From: Mycteria americana
Taxonomy: Eukaryota > Chordata > Aves > Ciconiiformes > Ciconiidae
Reading direction: 5' to 3'
DNA: 64,000 bases
NCBI RefSeq assembly: GCF_035582795.1
Contig: NC_134373.1
Coordinates: 33,264,501-33,328,500, forward strand
Of this stretch, positions 12,880 through 26,399 are shown piece after piece. Each line of letters opens with the position of its first letter. Within the stretch, counting starts at the first letter, position 1. The position numbers and the translations under genes are program-made. The notes under the pieces were generated by a model, which saw nothing but the letters and a program-made list of their open reading frames with translations, was not told the DNA's origin and ran no database searches.

Positions 12880-13770
12880 TTCGAAGTGTAAGGATGCATT
12901 GAATGGAATTGCTCAGGACTTGTACCAGACTATTCAGTGCTTCAGCTGGAGGATGAAGACTGCTACGTTTCCAGATTGTACCAAGCTGGAGATGGCTGCA
13001 AGAATGTCTGGGGTCCAGGTTCAGGTTCAGCCTCCTCTTAATAGTCTAGGAGTAAGCTGGAGAAGATGGAGCTCAGCTAGGTAAGGACCTGCACTGAATC
13101 TATGGCTGAGCTACAGGACAGCAATATTTCAGAAGATGGTTTAGTAGGGCAGTACGGTTGTTCACAAGCTGGACAGGAACTGATGTGCACATCACGCTGT
13201 TAGGTACGAACTGGCTTATACCTTGTAAGACACAAAGAAATCGTTTCCATTCAGTCTACACAGCGTTGTTAAGATTTCAGCTAGAAGTATTATGTCTGGT
13301 TTGGGGCATGAAGCTCAGGAAAGACATGGCTCAGTTAGAAAGGACAGTAAGAATGATAAGAGATCTAGAAAATATGACCAAAAAGGCCTAAATGAACGGC
13401 ACTTGTTCCCAAGGAGAATGCTAAAGGGGATACATGATGAGAGCCTTCAAATAGTAAGAGGCCATTGCACAAGCAAGTGGAAAAAGATGTTTTCCTTGCC
13501 CATGGGAGGTATATAAGATGTAAATTGCAGCAGGGAAGCTTTAGGTTAGGTATTTTTCTGTCTTTCTAATAACAAAGGTCACAAAACACTAGGATGGGCT
13601 ATAGGGCTGTGGAGTCACCAAAGGTCTTTAGGAACAGATTGGGCAAATATACAAGGAATGCTTTAGGAAGTAACCTAGATCATTGCCTTTGCCCCCAAGT
13701 GCTACCCAGCATTGTTTGCTGTTGTGCAACAGAAAGCTCAACAACTCCATCCTTTCAGTGTGCATATAAA
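12880..13770 (+). mobile_element. Degenerate CR1 LINE copy A (RT end to 3' UTR)
   Basis: Seen in order on the plus strand: a worn version of the reverse transcriptase box (PDCTKLEMAARMSG, where CR1 has FADDTKLGG), then LRKDMAQLERTVRMIRDLEN, similar to the CR1 C-terminal KDI..LERVQRRATKMIRGLE pattern. It then has the CR1-type 3' phrases ttgcagcagggaagctttag, acaaaacactaggatgggct and gtctttaggaacagattggg. Stops and frameshifts show it is long dead. It resembles older amniote CR1 subfamilies more than the young avian copy at 55.8 kb. Confidence 0.8.
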
Positions 13771-13829
13771 ATAAGCAAGCATATAAAATAGGATGAAGAA
13801 CAATAAAAAGATAGACTACCTTGACATAG

Positions 13830-14200
13830 ATCTGTCGTACAACCTCAAGCAGACTGCTGTGGTCCAGCCATCTCAAAGAGACTGGGAACTTCAGAGGATT
13901 CAAAGAAGAGCAACAAGGAGGATCAAGGGCATGGCAATTCACGAAAGATTTAAAAGATTGGGATTATTATCTTCAGAGAAAAACAAGGGAGACAGAATAA
14001 AAGTACATGAAGTAATGTCTAGTACAGACTGATCAGGAACTTCTCTCCTCCCTGTCTCATACTGTAGAATAAAGGGACCTTCTCTGAACTATCAAACTAA
14101 AGGTGGGATATTTAAAACTAAAAAAAAAAAACCTAAGAAAAATCAAAGGAAGTACACAACAAGACATTAAAACCAGGAACTTCTCTGCTATGGTACATCC
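13830..14200 (+). mobile_element. Degenerate CR1-like LINE copy B
   Basis: The plus-strand frame at 13793-14032 includes LQRIQRRATRRIKGM, HERFKRLGLLSSEK and DRIKVHEVM, the conserved end of CR1/L3-type ORF2. The nucleotides that follow include a poorly preserved cctgtctcatactgtagaat and an aaactaaaggtgggatattt segment, as in old CR1 3' regions. It lies directly after copy A in the same orientation but repeats the same ORF2 part, so it is a separate insertion. Confidence 0.8.
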
Positions 14201-17200
14201 AAAGCATTGATGCTAAAAACAAAAGGATTGAGAAAGAAAATGGCTTACCAGCATAGGTGCATGAGACACCTTAAAGTCTATGAAGAAAAGTCTGCTTCAG
14301 CTTGCCGACATCAGCCCTTTGCACCTCACTCTGCTGTCCCCCATGGGCCCTTTACGGCCACACTCCATCCCTTTAGAGCTGTTCCTTACTGAAACAACAG
14401 GAGTCACTGAAGGAAGGATGCATGGCCTTCTGCCACCAGCGGCAGTGCTCCTGCCAGTGTCCGGACCGAGGCAGGAGCCACCAAACCCATCCCGGCCGGC
14501 AGCCCCCTAAACTACAGGGAAGTCACACCGCAAACCCAGCTAGCTGCTCGCAGTCGCAGGACAGGCATGCAATGGGGGAAAACAGCCAAAATGCCTAAGT
14601 TTCACATATTGCTTTTTTAAAAGACAGCAAAGGGGCCAAAAAGAAGGACTGCTTGTTTTTAAGAGGACGCTATTCATCCCGGTAGGCTGGGGACTGGCTG
14701 GTCGTACTTGCGCATCGCCAAAAGAACAGAGGACAGGTCTGATCCATGCACTTTCTGTCTTAGATATATAACGTGTCCTGAGCCAAAAACACTGCTTTGC
14801 CCCAAAGCAGTAACTTGAACAGACTTCGTAAAATCGTGGCCTTGTTATCATCCTACGAAAACTGAGCGTGTGTAACAAGGAGGTGTATCTAGCTGTTTCT
14901 GTGTGTCTAGTTTATCCAATAACGAACAAACAGTAGCAAAGGATCTCCAGCCCAGATGACAGCATTGGCAGTATCTATAAACAGAAGGACAAAGCTCTTC
15001 ATTGCAAAGTCTTACCCAAAGTTAGCTTAACAAACCTATTTGTTACTGAATAACTCCAGCCATTAAATTTTCAGTTATTTATACATTTCAGCTAGTGCCT
15101 ATGAAGAACTGAACTTGAAGGGGGATGAGTTTAAGGACACATCTCAGAGACATACCAGAAATTTGTTTAAAACACAAAACAAACATCAAGAGACCAGTTT
15201 CTGGGAAGGAACGTGGTGCTGTGTGTGGGCATTAAGAAAAATGTGACCGCTGTAATGGTGATACATCACAGTATTTTACACGAGAGAGACGTCCCTCCTC
15301 AGCTTCTCTCCATGGGTCCACTTTGGTAAAGAAGGGATGCTGCACATGATACGGTCTCTCCATAGATGACTTCATTAGTGGCAGCAGTTGTTTTTTAACA
15401 TTAGAGCTAGTGATGTAGCAACACCAGACAATTTTCAGCTAACAGCACCGATGCCGTTTTCAAATTGTACAGGACTTCCAACTAGCTTGATGGAAGAGCA
15501 CCATCTCTCCTGGTCTCCTAGAGCTTACAGGCTCTAGAGCATCACACCTGGCATGGCATTTGTGAAGTCCCTTTCACACTGACATAAGCCTCCAGAAGGC
15601 TTCAGTGAGGAATAAGGAGGACCAACTGTGTCCTGCAGGTGAGACCCTGAAGAAGGACAGCACACCCTCACGTTTCATGCCCAGGAAGATTCAGAAAGCC
15701 TGGGAGGTCGGTCCGGAGGCTGGCCCATATAATGCCAGCTCAGGAGGCCTCCAGAATAGCAATTACTGCCTGCTTGGAAAATCCAGGGACCTTGGCTGAG
15801 CCTTAGGGACAATGTAAAATGAAAGCGGTCAGAAGACCATCAGAACGGTTTGACTGTGGGCTGGGGATACCCCAGACAATAAAGGCTGTTTGGTAAGTGC
15901 TGCCTTCCGTCTGCAAAGGAGATGAGAGTTCAATGCTGAGGATAATTTAAAAGTCAAATAAATGGCTTAAATAGTTTGTAATAAATAAAACCAAGTTTCT
16001 TTGTAAAGTAAACTGCCCTTGTTTGCTGGCTGGATGCGTGCACACCAAACCAGACAAGCACATGAAGAAAAACCGGTCCTTGGGTGGAAGGAGAGACTCT
16101 TGCCCAGCCTGAGAGGAGCCGCAGTAAATGGTGGAAAAAATATCCCATCGGTGCTTCAAAGGGCAGGTGGAAAAGGAGCTGGTGAGGGGAGAGGACATAA
16201 CTGGAGAGGACAGATGGTGACAGTAGGCTGCGCGGTAATGCACTGGCTTTTTTTCTGGGTCAAAGCTGTGGGGAAAAGCATCGTCCCAAGGTAAGAGGCA
16301 GCTTCCCTTTCCCGCAGCCCCTCCGGTGGGCTCACAAGTGTTGCAGAGCTGCTGGCAGTTGTGCAGTTGGTCCTAACTGCTAGACAAAGTTAAATCTCAA
16401 TTTTCGGAAGCCAGAGGCACGGAGGAAGTAGATCCTGATAAAATATCTAGCCGATAACCTTGCCAAAATGGCAATAAGTAAATAGGGGCAGGAGATTCTG
16501 GGCCACTCATTGAATACAAAAGGGCAAACCCAACAAGGTGACCCAAAATCCATACATCTCCGGGGGAAAAAAATAGCTTTATTAAAAAAAAAAAAAATCA
16601 ACATATTATCAAAGACTCCTTATCAACACTAGTAGATGCAAGCTGACAGGCTGAAATCAATGCCAGCTATTGGAGTATGAAGGCATGATAAAAAGCTACG
16701 ACTTCCTTTGAGAAACGTCTATTTAGATGTAGATCAAGGATACTTTCATTTTGTCAGCTTGGCCATTTTTGATCAACTCACTTAGCATATTTAATTAAAG
16801 ATATGGTAGTAAATCTCATTCCTAATTGCATGCAAAGTAGCAACATTTTGCAGATTGGTTCCTGCTTGGGAAATGTGTCTGTCTGTAGTACAGCCCACTT
16901 ATGTACTAAAATGGCTGCTTTTCCCCCACAGTTTACAGAGAAGTTTACAAAGCTGGAGCTGTCAAAAAATAAAACATCCGGTGCTATAGCTGTGCATACT
17001 AATGAGTAGTCTTAATGCTGGTGAACTTTTCATGTAGAAATCAGTAAGTCAGTGTCCTTAAAAAGGAAGAAAACTAGGTTTTATTTAGTGCCAAAGTATA
17101 GAAATAAAATCATTTAGGAGAGATGGTGAAAAAAACCCCACAAAGCAAGTTCAAAACATCATTTTTCTCTTAAATAGAATGTGTTATGGACGTAAGTTAT

Positions 17201-20200
17201 GTTGGTAATACAAAGATTATCTGAATCAAATAAAGAACTAGAAGAGTATGATGTAGCATAGGGTGAGACAGCATTAAAATATTAAATGCAAAAATAGCAA
17301 ATCGGCTGCGTCAAAACAGAAAGAGGGTGTTCCTGTGTCTTCACCACAGAAACGCCGATCATAGGCATATAAAATGGTTCAAAGTTTAGTGTAGTGAAAG
17401 ATGATTTTCATAATAATTTGGAGCTATAGGAACACGTCCTTTGAAGCCAAAACAGACAAAGGCAAAGGTACAGTAATTTCACTTGCCCTTGCAGGAGCAG
17501 TATCCTGAAGCCGACGACGAACACCAGCCGCTCACAGTTACGTCAGACCAAAATTCCTACAAGGTAGCGGCTCAGGGTGGCACAGCCCTTTAAAACAACA
17601 CAGAGCAAAAAAACCCACAGATGCTGTTTACTATTGGAAATCATTAATAGTCTCAACTTATCAAATCTTTTAATACATCAAATCATTGCTAACTCATTGG
17701 TATTGTGGTACCACCTAAGAGGTCCTGCTGGAACTGAAGACCTGCTTGTGCTGGACACAACCGTCAAAAGAGAGAGATGTCTGTCCATCCTCAAGTCTGT
17801 TATAATATGTAAAGACACAACCACCAACAGGAATGTAGCGTTCTCGATCTCGTGTTGCTAGATTTGCTCATCCTTTTACCATTCCCTGTAAGATGTCCGT
17901 TTTTTATAGCTACAACTAAATTAACAAATGAAGGAACGTTAACCTTAAATCATCCACCGCAGCTAGGGAATCTGGGGAGGAGAAGGGGAGAGCAGGGAAC
18001 TGCTGTGATCCTCCCCTGTGATGTGCCTGACCCTGACCAGCAGCTGCTAGTAAAAGCACCACCTTGCACGGTCAGGCTGTCCCTTTGTGTTTGCATAGTT
18101 TCTAGGGAGGGTCATGGCTTCGGTGTCCAGAAAAAACCTCTTCTTTGCACGGTGGAAGTTTTTTCAGACCTATAGTAAAGCCTGCGGTAGCAAAACAGCA
18201 GCAACACAGGGCACACACCTAAATGAATTAGCAAGTTTTTGTGGTTCGTCTTAGATGAATCGTTCCCTTTTCCTCTTAGTAGATCTTAAGTTTAAAGAAA
18301 TTTGCATCAGAGTGTGAAAAAGAAGTCTCAATCGCCCTCTACAAAATGAGATACTGGTCATTAAACATTGCACTTCATTTAATTGTCATCACGTTGTGAG
18401 TAAGAGCAGTCATGCTGGCACAAATTGCAGTTTAATTGTTCTCAAAATACTCAAACTACACAACATGCCCCCGTTTGATCCCAGAGCCACTGACGCAGCA
18501 GCCTCGCCTGAGAAACGCGCGCACAAGCCCTGGTTGAGGAGCGGCACCGCTGGAGCCAGCTTCGAAACGCCACAGGGGCTGTGGCCCCCCGGACGCTGCT
18601 GACTGCGCCGTGCCCGGGTCCCGCACCCCCAGTGTCGTGTTGTCCCCGCACCCACGGGTCACCGGCTCACCAGCAGTCCCACCAGACGGGAACTGGTCTC
18701 CTACAACGCATCGCTTCCCTGTAGCCTCCACGCAGACGGGCACTCCCTTGTGCAGGTGGCCGTGGGTCCTGCCTGTCCCCGGCCTCCCCCTCAACACCTT
18801 AAAGCCCTTAAATTGCTCTTTAAACTGCTTGCTCCCGCAGGGACATTTCAGGCCACATCACAGCCCACCAGAAGCTACCAGTGACCCAGACTCATTCCCT
18901 ACGGACCTTTTCCAACCTGGGAAAGGTGGGATAAGGTACTGCCCACTGTCACACCGCTAAGCACACTAACTTGTAGCTGGGTTTTATTCTAGACCCCTTA
19001 TAAGATTCCCTGCCTTTGCGATTACCAAAGAATACAAATGGTCAGGGTACAGCAAACATGGCACCAGGGACACAGGGCCACACCGGCTGCAGCACCCTTT
19101 TGTGGTACGAAACACAGGATTTCTGAAGGTGATGAAGAGGAGGCTGCAGCCAGGAGCTGTATCTGGAGGAGCAAAGCACGCATGATTTTGCAGGGAACAA
19201 GAAGCGGCAGTAAGAAAAGCAGAGGAACCGAAGGAGAGCAAAGCAGGAGCCAGCTAACAAGCACCTTTTTGGAGGTGTCCTACCTCCATCAAGCAGCTAC
19301 CCTCCAGCCCCAGCCAGGCGCAGCATCCTCCCAGCCAGGGACGGTGACAGTCCCCGCTCCCCAGCAGCTCGGGAGAGCCACGGCGAGCAGCGGGAGAGCA
19401 ACGGATGGTGGGGAGGGAGAAGCCCCCGGGGCCGTGGGCTGTGCTGGGCCACGCTCACAGGAAAGGAGGCTCCCATGGCAGCTGGCGTGTTTTCTGATCA
19501 GTCGTGCGCTCACTCTGGGAATTACCATATCTGCTGCTGGAGAGCACTGGTTAAACTGCTGGAAGGCGCTGGGAGGAAGAGGTTACGAGTAGCTGCCATC
19601 TGCACCGAGGCAGTCACAGAGCAGGGCAATCCACACAGAGAACAAAATATGGGTGATCTCAGCCCAGAAGAGCCTTACCTGCCATCTCATTAATTGCAAG
19701 GTAGTCACACGCTTCGTTGCACAACCTAAAGTAGCATCCCACAGCAGGTTTTTCCCTCCAGATTCACAGCATCAGGCACCAGGCACTAAGCTGGCATGAA
19801 ATGCAAGTTTAGGGGACCATGGTACGAAGAGGGAACTTGCCTTCGGCTTATTTCCTAAAGCGGGGAGGCTGTGGCGGCCACGGCACCGGGCGGTTCGTCT
19901 CTCCGTGTCCTCTTCCTCCTCCCATAACTTCTGCAGCCACCCAGCAGGGACGGGCAGGTTTGCACCTCCCTGGCCCCGAGGGATGCTCCAGTGCATCTCC
20001 CACTGAAAGATGCCCAAGGAGCAGCCACCCCAGCCTTTGGGGACAGTCCTTACCCCGTGGAGAAGGACTCTCCCCAAGGGGTGGAAAACTTGGAAAAAGT
20101 CAATTTTGTTCACAGCACAGTGGGACACAAGTCTGAGCCCCTCTTAAAATAGTGTTAAAGGACACCAACAAGTCCCAGTGCATCTCGTATTGGCACCAAC

Positions 20201-21899
20201 TTGCAACCATAAATTACTTAGATATGATCAAAAGACCGCGGAGGCTGCCGGTGTCCCGTCCAGGGGGTGGGCAGAGCAGACGCAGCCCCGGGTGCACATG
20301 GGAGCAGCGTGGCCGTGCAGCTCCACAGGCAGCACAGCCATGACCGGCACCGCTCGTGCCCGTCTGCCTCGCCCCTGAGCACAGAGATCCCCAGAAACCG
20401 GGGACAGCCTTTGCCGCAGCCCCTCCAGCGTTCCATTAAGTGAAGTGCTGGCAACTGAGTCCGTCTGTCTCCTTTTCCTGCTTTGTGCTGTAGACACCCG
20501 AAGTGGAGGATGGAGGTGGCTAACTGGCACATCCTCGTCTTTCTGCAGCGATTTCCGACTCATCTGCCCCTAACCTGCATCTTGGCAGCCCAACCTAGCG
20601 ATATATCACAAATTATTTGCATCGAGCAGACCCACAAGTGCATGGCTGTTGCTAGAAGAGCTCCTTCTGAATCTCAGGATTTATGGCCGCATCCATACCA
20701 CCAGTGCCATGGCCAAGGTGGCGCAGACTCACCCGCAGCTTACCTCCTTTAGCTGCTCTGAAAAATGGCAGAAATAGTAAGGATGCGGCAAAGAGCGTGT
20801 CACAAGGAACAAGGAGATGAGTTACCAAATAATTGGAGGGAAAAAAAAATACAAAAGCAAAGAAAATGAGCGCTTGAGTGTAGCTGACGTTACACGAGAA
20901 GAAGAGGGGAAGAAGCATCTCCCACTAGGCTGGAAGAAGTCAGCACCGAAGAGGGCTGCAGGAGAGAGGAGCACCTTGCCTGCACACTCTCCGCCCTGGG
21001 GTGTTTTGTTTGTTTTTTTCTAAACAGAAGGTACAAGTCCAGGCTCTGCTCCCGAAGTTCCTGTCGGAGATGGTCCCCAGCCAAGAGGGAGATCCAAAAA
21101 GCCTCTCAGAGCAGCTGGAACAAAGCTTTGCATCTGGAGCCATGTACGACAGCAAAGCTCAAATCCGTCTGCTCCGAACGTTGAGGAAGTTTGGATGGGG
21201 GTGGAAGCGTGTTGGCCAAGATCTGCCTCTCCTCTGACAGGTTAGCCGTAAGCAAAGAAGTCATTTCTCTCATTTTAACTCTCCGGGCCCAGAAATGGAA
21301 ATGGTTTCTCTCACAGACACTGTCCAGTAGGAAAAACTTGAGCTGAAGGATTCTGTTTTCATGGTTATAGCAAAGACAATATATCAGCTTGCAAGGCAAG
21401 GCCAACAGCGAGTGTGTATTAGATGACTTTTCTTGGATTTTAGATGACTTTCTATTTTTTTAGATTACTTTTGGGGTTTTTTTTTTGTTGTTGTTGTACA
21501 TTTCTTTCACAAGCCAGTCTGTCTAGCAAGCATCACTTCCCTGTGAGGGCTGGCGAGTGGCAGAGGTGGCTTCTCCTCCCCTGCGTTCCCCACCACACTG
21601 ATTGCAACAGAACAGCTGCCATTTGCAAATGCTTATCCCATAATGGTGACTGCTGCGCAGCGGGCAAAGGTCTCCAGATTTATTTCTTATTTCAATTCCC
21701 AAAATTCATGACGAGTAGTCTGATTTTCAGAGAAAAGCTAAGGGCTAGCTAAGAAAGCCAAAGGAGAAGACACCCAGAAACAACCGTTCACCTTGTGAAA
21801 AGCATGCCTTAAATCTTTCTCCTTTTTTTTTTTTTTTTTTGGCTTTGTTTAGTCTAGTTTTGGATTTCTCTGCTGAAGCCTGCTGGATCAAAAGGCACT

Positions 21900-22450
21900 T
21901 GTTTGAACAAGGCACGCGGCGTGGGTTTGCTTCGCGCGCTCCCTCGCCGTGCCACGTGCATCATCACCAAAGCCGTGCTGGGGGCTCACCCACCGCGGGA
22001 GCGGCACGGGTGCGTGACGGTGGCATCAAGAAGTGTTTGTGCTAAAATGCTGAGATTTGACAGAATTCACAAGTACGCTTGCAAACGCCTGGGAGACGAA
22101 GGAACGACGACGTGTCTGCGAATGACGTGTTTGCAAGGACAGCTGGAGAGCAGCGATTAGCAAATAGCGCTGCGGACACAATGGGGCAGGTAAGCGAGCG
22201 CCGGCAAGTGCGCGAGCAGAGAGAGAGCACGTTGCAAAACGGCGAATGGGCTGTCACCTTATCCTGGTGCCTTCACACACACGCACTGACCCCCCCGGCC
22301 GCACTCCGCTTGCACAAGATCCTCCGACCCAAGGAGCAACGTTGACTTGGAGCCAGGCAAGAAACGCGGCCGGCGCTGCCGGTGCCGGGAGCCCGCGAGC
22401 CGGCCCCGGGCCAGGCTGACAGGCAGTGCTGCAATTTGGCTCCGGCGGGA
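21900..22450. promoter_or_regulatory. Orphan CpG-island-like patch
   Basis: By eye I count roughly four dozen CpG dinucleotides in 550 bases, including gcacgcggcgtg and cttcgcgcgct. The surroundings have few. A good plus-strand donor, gggcag|gtaagc, lies at 22189-22190. No coding exon is evident. It may be an enhancer or the promoter of an unannotated non-coding transcript. Confidence 0.4.
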
Positions 22451-24641
22451 GCAAATGAGCACAGGTACAGACAAGATTTATTTTTCCTGTTGGAACACAT
22501 TCATCTGCAGATTAGCGGCTGCTCTGCGCACACCGAGTCTAGATACCACCAGTTAACTCTTCTCTGCCAGCCTGCAGCCGTCCTGCTAGGCAAAACACCG
22601 ATACAGCAACAGCACCCAGCTCTCCAGCCAGCGTCTGGTTCTTCTGGGATTACTGTCCTGTGCTTCAAGCACATAAACCCACGTGCCAGAGGCACGCTGA
22701 CCTGCAAATTATTTTTCTTTTTTAATTTTTGAGGAAGAGAGAAAGAAACATCTATAAGACAGGGGTTCCCTTTCCTAGAGAACAGCAAAGCTGGTGTTTC
22801 TGAACCAAATCCAAGAAGGCTCTGTAAAATTCCCAGTTTCTAATTTTTACAGACAAAAAAAAAATCTTCAAAAGAGTCCAAAATCTTCAAAAGCAAACCC
22901 ACAGCAATCCACTACAGCTTCTGTTCCTTATTTAGGGTAGACTAGATCTGAAATCTAATTATCTCTCTGCAACTCCCTGTGCAGTCGAGGCAGGCGGAGC
23001 GAGCTCTCCAGGGAGCAATTCCTTCAACCTGCCTTGAACACCTACCTTGGGATGTGACCGACTCCCTCTCACACCCAGCACCCAGGGATGCTACACAGAA
23101 ATAAATTCAGATCCCGTCTTCTGCGACGTGTGAGTCAGACTGCACCTTTACACTTGGCAGAGCGGCTTGTCCTTCCAAATATTAGCCTCTTCACGCTCTT
23201 GGAGGTGAAGGAACATCTTCGGTGTATGTTGGCCCAAGGGACTAGCAGCAATGGCAAGATCAGTCAGCGAGAGGAGGCAATTTCACAGTTTGCGCTTTAT
23301 TTTCCTTTCTTTCCCCAGATTATGGCAATCTAATAACTGGATTTAGAGTTCCCGTACAGCCACACAACAGGTTGCTTTTCCATTCATTGGATCCAGAAAT
23401 GTCCTTTGTTGAGGGACAGCTGCCGAGGCATAAACAGAACGCGACACGCTCCTACGGCCAGTCGGGGAAGGGCAGCTCTTGCCTGCTGCAGCAGGCCACA
23501 TCTCCCACCTGCGGCAGGAGACGTTTCTGAGGAGTGAACGCTGGTCACCGTGCTACAAGAAAACCAGGGGTTTGGAAGGCAAACATTGACGCAGCAGTTG
23601 GACAACTCTTGGACAAGCGAGCTGGAGAGGAGTTGCCACTCACTCTGTAAGGGAGATGGGGAAAAAAGAAAAGCGTCTGCTAGGGACGTGGTTCATGTCA
23701 AAGCTAAGCAGGACTCTCTGCAGTTTTTAAACATGAGACAAAAGGACAAAGCACTGTTGGCTGGAGACAGAAGAGGAAAGGGCAGGAGACAAAAGGTGAG
23801 AGGAGAAGCACTGCTGAACATGGCTGCTCAACCTAACCTGAAAGGCAATCCATGCTGCCCAGAGAGCTCTTCAATCACTGCATAAACCCACTTCTTTCTG
23901 GATAACAGAAGAGCATCCTTCAAGGGACGCAGTTCCTGCCTCTCTAGAGCCAATACAGAAAATGTAATTAAGCTTAAATTTCCGGGGACAGCTGGTTCTG
24001 GTTGGTTACAGACCCCTGTAATGAAGCAGTGCCATCCGTGCCGACGTACACCCCGGGAGACTGGGGGTGTGGGTGAGGACTTTAGAGGACTCTGCACGAC
24101 ACGAAGAAGCAGATATCTCAGCAACATTTCTTGAGACCCTTCCCATCCTTAATCAATGGATAGGAAGAACAGAAAGAAATCAGGGATGCAATCGCATTGT
24201 AAAGAGAGAGATGAAGGTTTTGTGGCACATTCTTCCAGCGGGAGGGGAGGCTGTGTACTGTGGATGGCCACCGTATTGGTAGGAGCCACCCCAATTTTCT
24301 GAGCGGCAGGCTCAGGCAGACTAAACAACTTGAAAGGGATTGAAGCAGCATGAAGGGAGGATGAAGGGGAGCAGCCTTTGAGCCAGGACGTTCGGAACAA
24401 AAGCGATGAAGGAAACAGGCTGGTTGCCTGCACAGCAGTGCCACGGAGCAGGTAACACACAAAATCAACTGTTACGACACATTTGCAGGCACAGACTTGG
24501 CACCGCGGAGTTACCAACACCTGGCGGAAAGACTCGCATGCCAAAGCATTAACACCGATGGAAGGCAGAAAGGTGGGTGGCAAGAGAGGAAGGGAAGGGG
24601 CACCCGCTGGCAAAGATGGTAGGAACCACTTTTGAACCAAC

Positions 24642-24730
24642 AACTGTGTCTACCCACTCAGGCAGGGCACTCAATCTGCCCAGGACAAACTGTGTCTACC
24701 CACTCAGGCAGCTCAGCCTGCCCAGGACAC
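24642..24730. repeat. 46-bp tandem duplication, two copies
   Basis: Copy one starts at 24642 and copy two at 24688. Each has aactgtgtctacccactcag near its start and gcccagga near its end. The second copy lacks about three bases in the middle. Confidence 0.92.
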
Positions 24731-26399
24731 CGAAACGTGCCTCCTCACCCCGCACAGGCCACTCTCACCTGAGGTGCCAACTCCCAGCCCTGTCGCTCAG
24801 GGCCAGGGCTTTTGCATCCCACGTGTTGCTCCTTGGATGGAAAAGGTAACCCCAGCTCAGGTCCCGAGCAGGGCCATCTCCTAACCACGGCAGGTTCATG
24901 TGAAAGTCAGTCCTCGAAGCCAAATTTATAAACCAACTCTTCCACCCGCTGAGCCTGTGTTTGCCAAACCCGACCTTACCCAAAACCACCAGCTGGGCTT
25001 GCAGAGCTCTGTGGTTTCTTTCCCCATGCTTATCTCCAACCCTGCTCCTATTAACAGCTAATTTCCCCTCTATATCCTTATCTGCCTACTCAAAGCTGGA
25101 TCTCACAACGCAGAGGTTACAGCTCCCGAAAGCGGGCTCCTAAGGCAGCTCGTGTGAGACCGGATGAATCCTGCCAGCACCCACAAACCGGGAGCCTGCT
25201 GCCCCGTGACCCTCCGGGAGCATCTCCGTTAGACCCAGCTCCCTGATCCCTGCATGGTTGCCAGGGGTCTCCAGTACCGCGGTGCAAAAGCCATCCCACT
25301 CTGGTAATGGGGCGTAGGGAGGAAGGAGAAACTTCACCTGAATCGAGTCAAAAATTCCCCAGGACCATCTGCCGAGGACCACCACCGAGGCGTCTGTCCT
25401 GCCGCTCACACGTTTGCTGGCAATACAGCCCCGCTCCCTGGCTTACCATCTCTTTCATTTAACTCCAGCACAGGAAGCTCCATAGTGGACGTCAACATGA
25501 AAACATTTCCTTTTTCTCTCTCAACTTTAAAAGTAACATGAAACTGAGCAACCACTAAATTGCCTTGTAATCGCAATCATTATATTTGTTGGAAGGAAAA
25601 AGACCCAGCTAAGCACTACGTATTTAGCATTTTAAAGCTAAAAATAGCAGTAACTACATCAGCAGGGAGAAGGAGTCGAACAGAAAGTGAATGATCACCA
25701 GCAATTATTTCCAAATATTTTAAGTAAGCGCCCTGAAATTGGAAAAGGCAACACATGTTCAAATCCCTATCCTAGCTTAGAGGAGAAATAGAAACAGGTA
25801 AAGTGTGATGAAGAGGGGAGGAATGGTAAAGCCAACCATAAAGAGAAGTTAAAGGTTAGGAAAGATCAATTATCTATAAGGAAGCAAGATGTACATAGGA
25901 AAGATTTAACACTGAGAAGGATTTTAGATTTTGAAGGGAGGATTCCTCATCTCCTCTAATAGTTCGGCTTCCCAGACCAAATGGTGTCTCCTGGTCCGCA
26001 AGTGAGCCCCCTCCTCCAGTGAATATTCCTGACACTCTACATGGTTCAAAGGTTAATTCAGCACTTCAGTTCTGAGACGTCAGAGAATTTGGTCAAACTT
26101 CAGCAACAGCATGGAGTTATAACGTCATAACCTGTAAACTATGTAAGGATATGCTTTTCACTTCATTTAGGAGGATGCTAAAACCGAATCATACTCCATG
26201 TGCACGCTTCATCAACCATAGCTGTGCGTTAGCTCCGTTGCGAGGAGATAATTTCTCCTGAGTCACACCCAGGGTGCAGCACTACACGTCAGCTTCTTAA
26301 ATTAATGCCTGTATCTGCAGATCCATACAGCTTCTTCTCAAGCTTACAGAAGTCTCAACAGAAGAGATCTCTGAACCACGGACGCTGATTTTCAACAAG

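Larger units (their letters stand above)
14201..26399. other. Intergenic, no gene recognised, with CpG-retaining patches
   Basis: Many short GC-rich open frames lie on both strands, none with a recognisable product, conserved motif or neighbouring splice pattern that holds together. Patches at about 18470-18800, 19300-19480, 20230-20420 and 21900-22450 keep unusually many CpGs. A 46-bp duplication lies at 24642-24730, and a poly-T run of about 18 lies near 21823-21840. Confidence 0.65.

Noticed and set aside
15600..15930. GC-richer block with aataaagg followed by tggtaagtgctgcc, reminiscent of an LTR or a transcript end
   Set aside because: No terminal TG...CA pair, target duplication or internal retroviral region could be recognised.
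19038..19592. 184-codon plus-strand ORF
   Set aside because: No recognisable domain, no splice context, and overlapping frames of similar quality on the other strand.
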